Shown one piece after another: positions 1 to 6,790 of a stretch of DNA of 37,812 nt (positions are counted from its first letter, which is position 1; every line of letters begins with the position of its first letter). A program made the translations under genes and the position numbers. A model generated the notes under the pieces. It ran no database searches, was not told the DNA's origin, and worked only from the letters and a program-made list of their open reading frames with translations. The DNA is from Acidovorax facilis (lineage in GTDB: Bacteria > Pseudomonadota > Gammaproteobacteria > Burkholderiales > Burkholderiaceae_C). Location: the NCBI RefSeq assembly GCF_023913775.1, contig NZ_JAMXAX010000047.1, positions 1 through 37,812 on the forward strand. The letters are read 5' to 3'.

Positions 1-1081
1 GGTCCAGCGCGAGGTCAAATCGTTGCGAAAGCTGCGATTGTCCTGCGTTCAGCACTTCCAGCGTCACATCCAGCATCGCGGGCGCGATCATGAAGCCGTG
101 GCGGTACAGGCCGTTGATTTCCAGCACGCCCTTGCGCGGCTGGCGGATGGCGGGCAGGTTGTCGGGCAGCGTGGGGCGGCACTGCGTGGCCAATTCCAGG
201 ATGCGGCCCTCTGCAAAGCCGGGGTGCACGGCGTAGGTGGCGGAGAGCAGCTCCAGTGTTGAGCGCACGCTGGCGGGCGAGAGGTCGTCCGATTCGATTT
301 CGGTGGCGCCGATGACGAACAGATTGTCTTCCTTGGGCGCAATGTAGATGGGGTAGCGCGGGTGCACCAGCCGCGTTGGGCGCTGCAGCGTGACATCCGG
401 CGCGTGGATGCGAACCACCTCGCCGCGCACGCCGCGCAGTGCACTCCACTGGCCCTTGGCGCCCAAGCCACGGCAGTCCAGCACCCAGTCGGGTTGGCCA
501 GGGGCGCCGGGTGCAAAGGCCTCGGGCGACTGGGGGCTGTGCCAGTGCGTGCGCACCGACAGCCGCTGCATTTCCACCACCAGGGCGGCCAGCAGCTGCC
601 GGTTGTCGAGCTGGCCTTCGCCGGGCAGGTACAGGCCCTGCGCAAAACGCTGCGCGAGGGTGGGCTCCGCCTGGGCCAGCGCGGCGCCGTCCAGCTTTTG
701 CAGGGCGGGCAGCTCTGGCACCTGGTGCTGGTTGGCCTCCAGCTGGCGCGTGAGCCGCTGGGCTTCGGCCGCGTCCTGCCGGTGCCACACGATGAGCGTG
801 CCGGCCTGCTGGAAGAACACGGGCTCGGCCAGCGCCGCCAGCAGCTGCGGCCAGCGGGTGAGGGCGTGGTGGCCCATGCGCACCACGCCGGGCTCGGTGA
901 TGGCCGATTCGGCCAGCGGCGCCAGCATGGCCGCGGCCACGGTCGCGGCCGAATGTTCGGCGGCCGGGCTGCCCGCGTCGTAGATGTCCACACGGTGACC
1001 CTGGCGGGCCAGCTCCACCGCAAGCAGGCGGCCCATGAGGCCCGCGCCCAGAATCGCAAAAGAAGAGGGTTGAAGTGGCAT
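1..1081 (-). CDS. thiO: Glycine oxidase ThiO, 3' end cut by window edge
   Basis: FAD-dependent amine oxidase of thiamine synthesis that oxidises glycine to dehydroglycine for the thiazole ring. The frame opens with MPLQPSSFAILGAGLMG and stays open for 360 codons to base 2, so the C-terminus lies beyond the left edge. The N-terminus has the dinucleotide-binding GxGxxG (ILGAGLMG) followed by a VDIYDAG strand end; later IYIAPKEDNLFVIGATE and a C-terminal GLYRHGFMIAPA segment are typical of ThiO/DAO-family proteins. The ATG at 1081 is the first in frame and lies about 60 nt downstream of a TPP riboswitch; the Shine-Dalgarno is weak. Sibling thi genes probably continue leftward outside the window (inference). 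ThiO versus another DadA-like oxidase is settled largely by the riboswitch and thiD next door. Confidence 0.9.
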   Translation of the reverse strand, partial: MPLQPSSFAILGAGLMGRLLAVELARQGHRVDIYDAGSPAAEHSAATVAAAMLAPLAESAITEPGVVRMGHHALTRWPQLLAALAEPVFFQQAGTLIVWHRQDAAEAQRLTRQLEANQHQVPELPALQKLDGAALAQAEPTLAQRFAQGLYLPGEGQLDNRQLLAALVVEMQRLSVRTHWHSPQSPEAFAPGAPGQPDWVLDCRGLGAKGQWSALRGVRGEVVRIHAPDVTLQRPTRLVHPRYPIYIAPKEDNLFVIGATEIESDDLSPASVRSTLELLSATYAVHPGFAEGRILELATQCRPTLPDNLPAIRQPRKGVLEINGLYRHGFMIAPAMLDVTLEVLNAGQSQLSQRFDLALD

Positions 1082-1140
1082 AGGTCCGTCGGTGTGTCCG
1101 TGTTGGCTGGCAACCATGGACAAAACGGGGGCAGCGCCGC

Positions 1141-1292
1141 TCTTGGAAACTCCCCACGCCAGCATGACCTGGATCGGGTAGCGGGGCCACGTTGCAGGCA
1201 GTGCCATGCAGCGCTGCGTGCGAGCCCCAGGGTATTTCTCAGTCGCACACCGAAGAACCTGGTCAGGTTCTGAACGGAGGGACACCCCTGTT
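1141..1292 (-). promoter_or_regulatory. TPP riboswitch (thi box) upstream of thiO
   Basis: Read on the minus strand, the conserved pieces appear in order: CAGGGGTGTC (1290-1281), CTGAGA (1242-1237), ATACCCT (1235-1229), then ACCCGATCCAGG followed by ATGCTGGCGTGGGGAG (1179-1150). These correspond to P2, the pyrimidine-binding CUGAGA bulge, P2' and the P4/P5 pyrophosphate arm. Between P2' and P4 there are about 50 extra bases that can fold through GGGGC/GCCCC and CACG/CGTG, so the aptamer is longer than usual. It ends about 60 nt before the thiO ATG, which fits translational or attenuation control. Confidence 0.9.
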
Positions 1293-1368
1293 TCGTCCGG
1301 AAAAAATCAATTACAGCACAACCCTTGGCCGCTCTTTTTGCGCTAACGCATAGGCCATAATTTTTGCC

Positions 1369-2217
1369 ATGACTTCATTGACCCCACCGACCTCCGCAGC
1401 GCGCCGCTATGTGCGCGTGCTTTCCATTGCCGGTTCTGACAGCGGCGGCGGGGCGGGCATCCAGGCCGACCTCAAGACCTTCAGCGCCCTGGGCTGCTAC
1501 GGCATGACGGCCATCACGGCCATCACCGCGCAGAACACCTGCGGCGTGACGGGCATCCACGGCATTCCGCCCGAGATGCTCAAGGCCCAGATCGACGCCG
1601 TGGTGCAGGACATTGGCGTGGATGCGGTCAAGATCGGCATGCTGCATTCGCCCGAGGTGGTGCGTGTGGTGGCCGATGCCATCCGCACCTACCAGCTGCC
1701 GCACGTGGTGCTCGACCCCGTGATGGTGGCCACCAGTGGCGACCGGCTCATCGCTTCAGAAACCGTGAGCGTGCTGGTGCAGGAGCTGTTTCCGCTGGCC
1801 GAGGTGATCACCCCCAACCTGGACGAGGCCGGCTGGCTGCTGGGGCGCAGCATCAAGGGCGTGGAAACGCTGGACGAAGCCGCGCAGGCACTGTGCGCTC
1901 TGGGTGCACGTGCGGCGCTGCTCAAGGGCGGCCACCTGCCTGGAGACTGGGTGGTGGACGTTCTGGCCACCCGCAGCGGTGTGCGGCAGCGGCTGGAGTC
2001 TGCACGCATTGCCACGCCCAACGGGCACGGCACCGGCTGCACCCTGTCGTCGGCCATTGCGGCACACCTGGCGCAGGGCCTGCCCTTGCAGCAGGCGGTG
2101 GAGCGCGCGCGTGCCTACATTCTGGGCGCCATCGCCGCAGGGGCTGATGTGACCACCGGCCGCGGCCACGGCCCGCTCAACCACGGCTATGCGCCTGTGG
2201 CGCAGTTGGTGCTGTAG
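1369..2217 (+). CDS. thiD: Hydroxymethylpyrimidine/phosphomethylpyrimidine kinase ThiD
   Basis: 282 aa, close to the 266-280 aa usual for the family. It phosphorylates HMP and HMP-P to HMP-PP for condensation with the thiazole moiety. Visible signatures: SIAGSDSGGGAGIQADLK near residue 20, TAITAITAQNT near 47, and the ribokinase-fold anion hole NGHGTGCTLSSAIAAHL near 222-238. It is divergent from riboswitch-controlled thiO, but no riboswitch precedes thiD on this strand. The ATG follows a T-rich CATAATTTTTGCC stretch with no clear Shine-Dalgarno, so the mRNA may have a very short leader (inference). The gene ends in a convergent arrangement with cytX over a dispersed repeat hairpin. Confidence 0.95.
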   Translation: MTSLTPPTSAARRYVRVLSIAGSDSGGGAGIQADLKTFSALGCYGMTAITAITAQNTCGVTGIHGIPPEMLKAQIDAVVQDIGVDAVKIGMLHSPEVVRVVADAIRTYQLPHVVLDPVMVATSGDRLIASETVSVLVQELFPLAEVITPNLDEAGWLLGRSIKGVETLDEAAQALCALGARAALLKGGHLPGDWVVDVLATRSGVRQRLESARIATPNGHGTGCTLSSAIAAHLAQGLPLQQAVERARAYILGAIAAGADVTTGRGHGPLNHGYAPVAQLVL

Positions 2218-2224
2218 AAATTTA

Positions 2225-2286
2225 AGAGTTTTTGGCCGCTAGCGCTTATCTGGTAAGCGCTAGCAGCTCACAATTCGATAGCTATT
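2225..2286. repeat. Dispersed AGCGCTT-stem repeat, copy A
   Basis: Core GCTAGCGCTT-atctggt-AAGCGCTAGC (2238-2264) is a perfect 10-bp stem with a 7-nt loop, followed by AGCTC and, a little later, ATAGCTATT. At least five other places in this window share the core and the AGCTAT flank. It lies between the convergent thiD and cytX stop codons and could fold in RNA from either strand. Confidence 0.8.
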
Positions 2287-3566
2287 CAACGGCCCCGTGG
2301 CCGTGTGGCCCAGGCCAGCAAAAAGCTGAACGACAATGCCGGCAGCGCCGAGCCCGCACCCGGCAGCACCTTGGGAGCCAGGTGGTAGACGGCAATCCCC
2401 ACCAGCCAGATCGCCACGGGCGCCGCATTCACCTTGCGCGCCGCTGCCAGCAATGCAGGTGCATCGGTGCCAAACGCCAGCCGCCCCAGGATCACCCCAA
2501 ACAGCGGCACAAATACGGAGCTGAGCAGCAGCAGGAAGGGCTCCAAGCTGTGCATGGGCAAGACCAGCGCAAGGCCAGTGCATACCACCGCCATGGCGAG
2601 GCCCCACTTGCGTACGCCCCAGCGCGGCAGCAGGCTGTGGGCCGACACCGCACCCGAATAGGTGTCGCCATAGGCGTTATCCACTTCGTCGATCAGGATC
2701 AGTGACAGCGCAATCAGCCCGCCCTGGGCCAGCAGCAGCGCCTGCACCAGGTCCTTGCTGGGCAGCGTCAGCGCCACCAGCACGCCGAGCGAGTAGCACC
2801 ACATGTTGGCCAGCGCATAGCCCAGCCAGGTGCCACGCAATGCCGAGCCACCGTTCTTGCCGTGGCGCGCATAGTCAGCCACCAGCGGCAGCCACGAAAT
2901 GGGCATGGCGATCACCAGATCCAGCGCAGGGAACACGCCCATGCCGCCCGCGCCCTGGCGGTTCCACAGCGCGTCAAACCCCTGGACCTGCGCCAGCGAC
3001 AAGAACTGCCACGACAGCCACAGCAGCGACAACACCACCAGCGGCAGCGCCACGCGCGCAATCACCTTGCGCACCAGCTGCACCATCGATCCGCTGATGA
3101 GCAGCATCACCACGCCGCCCCACAGCAGCGTGGCCAGCACCGGCCAGTGCGCACCGGCCATGCTGCCCGACTGCTGACCGATGGCCACGGTGGCATCGCG
3201 CATCACCACCAGCTCGAACGTGCCCCAGCCCACCAGCTGCACGATGTTCAGGATGATCGGCAGGCTGGCAAAGGTGCGGCCATACACGGCGTGCATCAGG
3301 CCGGCACTGGCCAGGCCGCTGTCGCAGCCCAGCTTGGCCACCCAGCCCAGCAGGCCCGCGCCCACGATGGAACCGGCCAAGATGGCGATGAGGGCTTCTT
3401 TGGTGCCCAACGCGGGCATCAGGTATGCACCCACCTGCATGACCAGCAAGCCCACGCCCAGGCTGAACCAGAGCGAGGCGTGGTCATGCCACTGGAAGAC
3501 GCGGCGGTCGGGGGAGACGGGGGCCAGCGCTTCGTTGTGGGAGGGCGCGGCGGGTGATGAGGACAT
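2286..3566 (-). CDS. cytX: CytX-like hydroxymethylpyrimidine/nucleobase transporter (NCS1 family)
   Basis: 426 aa from the chosen ATG (MSSSPAAPSHNEALAP). About 12 hydrophobic segments fill residues 30-420, with a conserved first helix (SLWFSLGVGLLVMQVGAYL) and the mid-protein PISWLPLVADYAR motif of nucleobase:cation symporter-1 proteins. Substrate is inferred as thiamine pyrimidine because a TPP riboswitch lies directly upstream and thi genes are neighbours. An upstream in-frame ATG at 3623 has no Shine-Dalgarno and lies close to the riboswitch; the ATG at 3566 has GGAG 7-8 nt before it, so 3566 is preferred. Convergent with thiD. Confidence 0.87.
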   Translation of the reverse strand: MSSSPAAPSHNEALAPVSPDRRVFQWHDHASLWFSLGVGLLVMQVGAYLMPALGTKEALIAILAGSIVGAGLLGWVAKLGCDSGLASAGLMHAVYGRTFASLPIILNIVQLVGWGTFELVVMRDATVAIGQQSGSMAGAHWPVLATLLWGGVVMLLISGSMVQLVRKVIARVALPLVVLSLLWLSWQFLSLAQVQGFDALWNRQGAGGMGVFPALDLVIAMPISWLPLVADYARHGKNGGSALRGTWLGYALANMWCYSLGVLVALTLPSKDLVQALLLAQGGLIALSLILIDEVDNAYGDTYSGAVSAHSLLPRWGVRKWGLAMAVVCTGLALVLPMHSLEPFLLLLSSVFVPLFGVILGRLAFGTDAPALLAAARKVNAAPVAIWLVGIAVYHLAPKVLPGAGSALPALSFSFLLAWATRPRGR

Positions 3567-3649
3567 GGATGGCTCCGTGGCAGTACAGAGCAGGGGCGGC
3601 CCGCCAGTGCGCCCCAAAGTCATTTCATTCAGGGCTGGGCCAAAGCGGA

Positions 3650-3735
3650 CGTGCTTCCCTGCGCGAGGATGATCTCAATCAGGTTCAAAGGGACTCTCTC
3701 AGTCGGTTCCGGCAGGCCGGTCTCGACACCCCTAG
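3650..3735 (-). promoter_or_regulatory. TPP riboswitch upstream of cytX
   Basis: On the minus strand: AGGGGTGTCGA (3733-3723), CTGAGAGAGTCCCTTTGA, then ACCTGATTGAGATCATCC and GCGCAGGGAAGC (ending about 3651). This is a compact thi-box with the CTGAGAgaGTCCC variant of the P2/P3 junction. P3 closes by TCG/CGA and CCGG/CCGG. It ends about 85 nt before the cytX start. Confidence 0.93.
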
Positions 3736-3780
3736 CGATGGCGCCCCCGAAGGAGCGCGGTTGCCATTGTAGAGGGTGGG

Positions 3781-4692
3781 TCAGCGCCCGGCGTGGGTGA
3801 TGGGGATGGCGTAGTGCATCACGGAGTCAGCGGACGTTGGGTGGTATTGCGAGCCGTAGATTTCCAGATCCGGCCCCAGGCTGTGCGACTGGCTGGCCGA
3901 CAGCAGCCAGCTGGAGTAGATGTAGTTCACCGTCGCATCGACGTTCTGGGCAGGACCCCTGTGGGTGAAGCGTGCATAGGTGGACGCGGGGATTTCCATG
4001 GCCTCCATGCCCGGTGGCAGTGGACCGGGGCCACTCACTTCGATGCAGGCCAGGTAGCGCAGCTCTTCCGTGTGCGGCCCCGCCGGTGCCACGACGCCAT
4101 AACAGACCCCGGGCACGGTGTTCGCAATCTCGCCCAACCGGGGCAGAAACTTCGCCCACAGGGGCGGCAGTTTCTGGCCCAGGTTGTTTTTTTCGGAATC
4201 GATGCCGTAGTAGTCGGTGGGCAGCCCGACCAGCTGCATGGCGGGCTGCTGCTCTATGTCGGGTTCCAGCGAGATGTTGTGGTGAATGTGTGCGAGGTAG
4301 CTTTGATCAAACCGGATCTTGCGCACGAACAGCGAGCGGTTGCCCATCTTGCGGTACTGCGACGGTGTGAGCCGAAAGCAATCACGGAACGCTCGCGTGA
4401 AACTCTCCTGTGTCTCGTACCCCGACGCCAGCGCAATGTCGAGCACGCTCAGCCGCGTGTTGGTCAACTGCTCCAGCGCCCGAGAGAACCGGCGCGAGCG
4501 GATGTAGGTCTTGAGGGTTTCGTTGGTCAGCGCCTTGAAGATCCGCTGGAAGTGCCACTGGCTCATTCCCGCAGCCCGTGCCACCTCTGAAAGCTGGATA
4601 TCGGATTCGAGATGGGCTTCGATGAAATCGATGCCCTCCTGGATTTGCCGGAGATAAAGCACGGGTGGGTCCGTCTGCTCAAGGGGTTTCAA
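3781..4692 (-). CDS. AraC-family regulator with GyrI-like effector domain
   Basis: 303 aa. Residues about 12-115 carry two helix-turn-helix motifs (DIQLSEVARAAGMSQWHFQR and LSVLDIALASGYETQESFTR, ending FRLTPSQYRK), the AraC/XylS DNA-binding signature. Residues about 145-300 match the GyrI-like/SOUL-type small-molecule binding module (MQLVGLPTDYYGID, later YARFTHRGPAQNVDATVNYIY and PDLEIYG). Order HTH-then-GyrI is the Rob/SoxS-with-ligand-domain layout. The longest frame starts with TTG at 4692 and overlaps the upstream NTF2-like gene by 14 nt; a GTG ten codons further in is an alternative start. Ligand unknown. Confidence 0.88.
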   Translation of the reverse strand: MKPLEQTDPPVLYLRQIQEGIDFIEAHLESDIQLSEVARAAGMSQWHFQRIFKALTNETLKTYIRSRRFSRALEQLTNTRLSVLDIALASGYETQESFTRAFRDCFRLTPSQYRKMGNRSLFVRKIRFDQSYLAHIHHNISLEPDIEQQPAMQLVGLPTDYYGIDSEKNNLGQKLPPLWAKFLPRLGEIANTVPGVCYGVVAPAGPHTEELRYLACIEVSGPGPLPPGMEAMEIPASTYARFTHRGPAQNVDATVNYIYSSWLLSASQSHSLGPDLEIYGSQYHPTSADSVMHYAIPITHAGR

Positions 4693-5038
4693 AGAAACCG
4701 GTCATGGCAACCAGCCGGTTCTGGTCGTTGTACCGGCCGTAGCTCACGCCTTCCCCGATCACCTGCCCGTGGCCATCCACCATGTTCCATTTGGCAATAC
4801 TTTGCTGGTTGTGGCTGGCGAAGTAATGGGTCACGAAATGCCCGCCGGGCACCTGGCGGTGAAAGTCGTCCATGTAGGCGGTCAGCTGGGTCCAGCCCTG
4901 GGCGGTGGCCAGCGGGTCGTTGTAGGTGCAGGCGGGGTCGAGGGACTGAGAAAACAGTGCCTCCCTGTCATTGGCCGAGTCGGTTTTCCACGACGCGGTG
5001 TAGGTGTCCCAGATGGATTGAAGGGGTTGTTGGCTCAT
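4679..5038 (-). CDS. SnoaL/NTF2-fold small protein
   Basis: 119 aa beginning MSQQPLQSIWDTYTASW, preceded by GGAGCGCACC, a good ribosome-binding site that fixes the start. The spread of aromatic residues with CTYNDPLATAQGWTQLTAYM and GGHFVTHYFASHNQQSIAKWNM fits the SnoaL-like/NTF2 alpha+beta barrel, a fold used by isomerases, hydrolases and many ligand binders. No specific enzyme can be named. Its 3' end overlaps the AraC-type regulator by 14 nt, so the two are probably co-transcribed, with translation of the regulator coupled to this gene (inference). Confidence 0.8.
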   Translation of the reverse strand: MSQQPLQSIWDTYTASWKTDSANDREALFSQSLDPACTYNDPLATAQGWTQLTAYMDDFHRQVPGGHFVTHYFASHNQQSIAKWNMVDGHGQVIGEGVSYGRYNDQNRLVAMTGFFETP

Positions 5039-5124
5039 GGTGCGCTCCGATAGGTGGTGAAGGGAGACGCCATCGTGCCGGGCGCTTGCGCGCCTTTTGG
5101 ACATTTTGTGCTTATTTGTGGGCG

Positions 5125-5147
5125 CGTCGTTTGGGCGCGAAACGACG
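5125..5147. other. Perfect 8-bp inverted repeat between fpr and the NTF2-like gene
   Basis: CGTCGTTT-gggcgcg-AAACGACG, an 8-bp stem with a 7-nt loop. It lies 20-40 nt after the fpr stop (minus strand) is passed in the upstream direction, and about 90 nt before the NTF2-like start. There is no T-run on either side, so a classic intrinsic terminator is unlikely; an operator for the leftward NTF2/AraC transcript is equally possible. Confidence 0.4.
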
Positions 5148-5166
5148 GTGCCCGGACTCGCCTGGA

Positions 5167-6222
5167 CTACGTGCTGGCGGAAGGCATAGACGCCGGAGCC
5201 ACACCCAGCAGCTGGTGCAGCCTTGGGCTCGTGGTGGTGTATTGCAGCGCCACCTTGTCGCCCTTGAGCACCTCGGCGGCGCCAAAGGCGGCCAGAGTGG
5301 CCTCGTGGAAACCGCAAAGGATGAGCTTGCGTTTGCCGGGGTAGGTGTTGATGTCGCCAACGGCGTAGATGCCGGGCACGCTGGTGCGGAAGGCCTCGGT
5401 GTCCACCAACAGTTGTTTGCGGTCCATGGCCAACCCCCAATCCGCAATGGGACCGAGGCGGGGCGAGATGCCGAGCACAGCCACCAGCAGGTCCAGTGCC
5501 AGGGCGCGGGTGCTGCCATCGGCGTCCACCACCTGCAAGGCGGTCAGCTGGTCGCCAGCGGTTTCGATACCGGTGATCTGCGCAGACTCGACATGGATGC
5601 GGCCCGCATCGCGCAGTTGCTGCAGGCGCTGCAGCAGAGCATCCGGGGCGTGGAACACATCGCGGCGGTGCAGCAGGCTGACGCGGGCGGCCTGGCCTTG
5701 TTCGGCCAGTTCCGCGGCGCGGGCCACCGCGGGCTCGTCGCCGCCGTGCACGACGACGTGGCGCCCGGCCACATCCGCAGTCGCGGGCAGGTGTTGGTAG
5801 TGGACCTGGGTACCCACAAAGCGCTCGATGCCGTCCACCTTGAGCGTGCGCGGCACAAAGGCGCCCACGCCTGCGGCAATGAACACGCTGCGGGCCAGCA
5901 GTTGCGCACCTTGCGAGGTTTCGACCAGCAGGCGCCCATCGGCCTGCACGGTGAGTGCGGACACCAGCGTGTTCAGGTGCCACTGGGTCTTGAACGGCGC
6001 AATCTGCTGAAGCAGCAAACCGGCCAGCTCACGCCCGGTGCACACGGGGATGCCCGGGATGTCGTAGATGGGTTTGTCGCCGTATAGCTCGACGCACTGG
6101 CCGCCTGCATGGGGCAGGGCATCGATGACATGGGCGGTGATGCCTTGCAGGCCCAGCTGGAAGACCTGGAACAGGCCCACGGGGCCCGCGCCGATGACGA
6201 CGGCGTCGGTTTCTTGAATCAT
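5167..6222 (-). CDS. Ferredoxin--NADP+ reductase, thioredoxin-reductase-like type
   Basis: 351 aa from ATG ([16 protein letters not shown]). N-terminal FAD motif [20 protein letters not shown], then [18 protein letters not shown], a second nucleotide-binding motif [20 protein letters not shown] near residue 150, and the C-terminal FAD-contact [20 protein letters not shown]. It lacks the redox CxxC of true thioredoxin reductases, which marks the TrxR-like ferredoxin-NADP reductase family. It lies 124 nt downstream of fdxA on the same strand, which suggests the pair works together, moving electrons between NADPH and ferredoxin. No strong Shine-Dalgarno is visible; a strong hairpin lies 15 nt before the start. 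Confidence 0.88.
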   Translation of the reverse strand: MIQETDAVVIGAGPVGLFQVFQLGLQGITAHVIDALPHAGGQCVELYGDKPIYDIPGIPVCTGRELAGLLLQQIAPFKTQWHLNTLVSALTVQADGRLLVETSQGAQLLARSVFIAAGVGAFVPRTLKVDGIERFVGTQVHYQHLPATADVAGRHVVVHGGDEPAVARAAELAEQGQAARVSLLHRRDVFHAPDALLQRLQQLRDAGRIHVESAQITGIETAGDQLTALQVVDADGSTRALALDLLVAVLGISPRLGPIADWGLAMDRKQLLVDTEAFRTSVPGIYAVGDINTYPGKRKLILCGFHEATLAAFGAAEVLKGDKVALQYTTTSPRLHQLLGVAPASMPSAST

Positions 6223-6237
6223 GCTCAAGCCACGCGC

Positions 6238-6260
6238 GCAGCGCCAGAAACTGGCGCTGC
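6238..6260 (-). promoter_or_regulatory. Perfect 10-bp hairpin just upstream of fpr start
   Basis: GCAGCGCCAG-aaa-CTGGCGCTGC, a 10-bp uninterrupted stem with a 3-nt loop. It is in the fdxA-fpr gap, 15 nt from the fpr ATG, and could limit readthrough or ribosome access. No T-run follows. Confidence 0.5.
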
Positions 6261-6296
6261 CAAAGACCTGTGCCACCGTGGAGCTGGCTTTGCCAG

Positions 6297-6346
6297 GCCA
6301 CTGGTGGCGTCCCCCTTGGGGGAGGGCGCGAAGCAACTCAGGGGGG
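6297..6346. repeat. GC-rich hairpin repeat (CCCCCTTGGGGG type)
   Basis: Minus strand reads CCCCCTGAGTTGCTTCGCG then CTCCCCCAAGGGGGACGCCA. The same order (CCCCCTGAG-CGCT-CGCG-TTCCCCC...GGGGGACG) is found at 21729-21794 before ssuB, so this is a second dispersed intergenic repeat family. It fills the space immediately after the fdxA stop. Confidence 0.55.
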
Positions 6347-6676
6347 TCACTTGACTAGTTCGTTGACCTTGCCCGGCTTGCCGTTCCATTCGTCGGCGTC
6401 GGGCAGCGCCGGCTTGCGCTTGGTGATGCTCTTCCAGCCGTCGGCAAAGGCCAGGTCGGCGTTGAGCTTGATGAAAGCAATCTGGTCGGCCGGCAGATCT
6501 TCTTCGGCAAAGATGGCGTTGGCCGGGCATTCGGGGATGCAGACGGCGCAGTCGATGCATTCATCGGGGTCGATGACAAGCATGTTCGGGCCTTCGCGGA
6601 AGCAGTCCACGGGGCACACGTCCACACAATCGGTGTACTTGCACTTGATGCAGTTTTCGGAGACGACGTGGGTCAT
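6347..6676 (-). CDS. fdxA: 7Fe ferredoxin FdxA ([3Fe-4S][4Fe-4S])
   Basis: 109 aa, the usual 107-112 aa of the FdxA family. The N-terminus has C-x2-C-x(4)-C-x(3)-CP ([20 protein letters not shown]) and the second cluster motif [16 protein letters not shown]; the C-terminal tail (about 60-109) ends [19 protein letters not shown], characteristic of the long bacterial FdxA type. It carries low-potential electrons. Its position between the sulfate-reduction operon and an FNR suggests it could be the donor to siroheme sulfite reductase, for which no CysJ is visible (inference). Confidence 0.95.
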   Translation of the reverse strand: MTHVVSENCIKCKYTDCVDVCPVDCFREGPNMLVIDPDECIDCAVCIPECPANAIFAEEDLPADQIAFIKLNADLAFADGWKSITKRKPALPDADEWNGKPGKVNELVK

Positions 6677-6691
6677 GACAGGAGTTGTGTG

Positions 6692-6731
6692 GGTCGGTGA
6701 AAACCCTCAATTTTAGAAGCTTTCACCGACC
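6692..6731 (-). promoter_or_regulatory. 11-bp inverted repeat straddling a possible fdxA -10 box
   Basis: Perfect arms GGTCGGTGAAA (6692-6702) and TTTCACCGACC (6721-6731) enclose 18 nt. On the minus strand the loop contains TAAAAT, a 5/6 match to a -10 element, about 35 nt before the fdxA ATG. No convincing -35 was found. It could be an operator around the fdxA promoter or a leader hairpin. Confidence 0.5.
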
Positions 6732-6744
6732 TTTGGTTACAGGG

Positions 6745-6771
6745 CCCCTCACCCCGATGGGGTGACTGGGG
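6745..6771 (-). terminator. Stem-loop after cysN
   Basis: CACCCC-gat-GGGGTG (6750-6764) with an outer CCCC/GGGG pair, 20-45 nt beyond the cysN stop. There is no U-tract on the minus strand, so it may be a 3'-end stabiliser or Rho-associated end rather than a strict intrinsic terminator. Confidence 0.4.
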
Positions 6772-6790
6772 TTACGGGCGCTGATCTAGA

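Noticed and set aside
3567-3623. Upstream ATG for cytX (19 extra residues)
   Set aside because: No Shine-Dalgarno before 3623 and the extra residues run close to the riboswitch; GGAG before 3566 fixes the later start.
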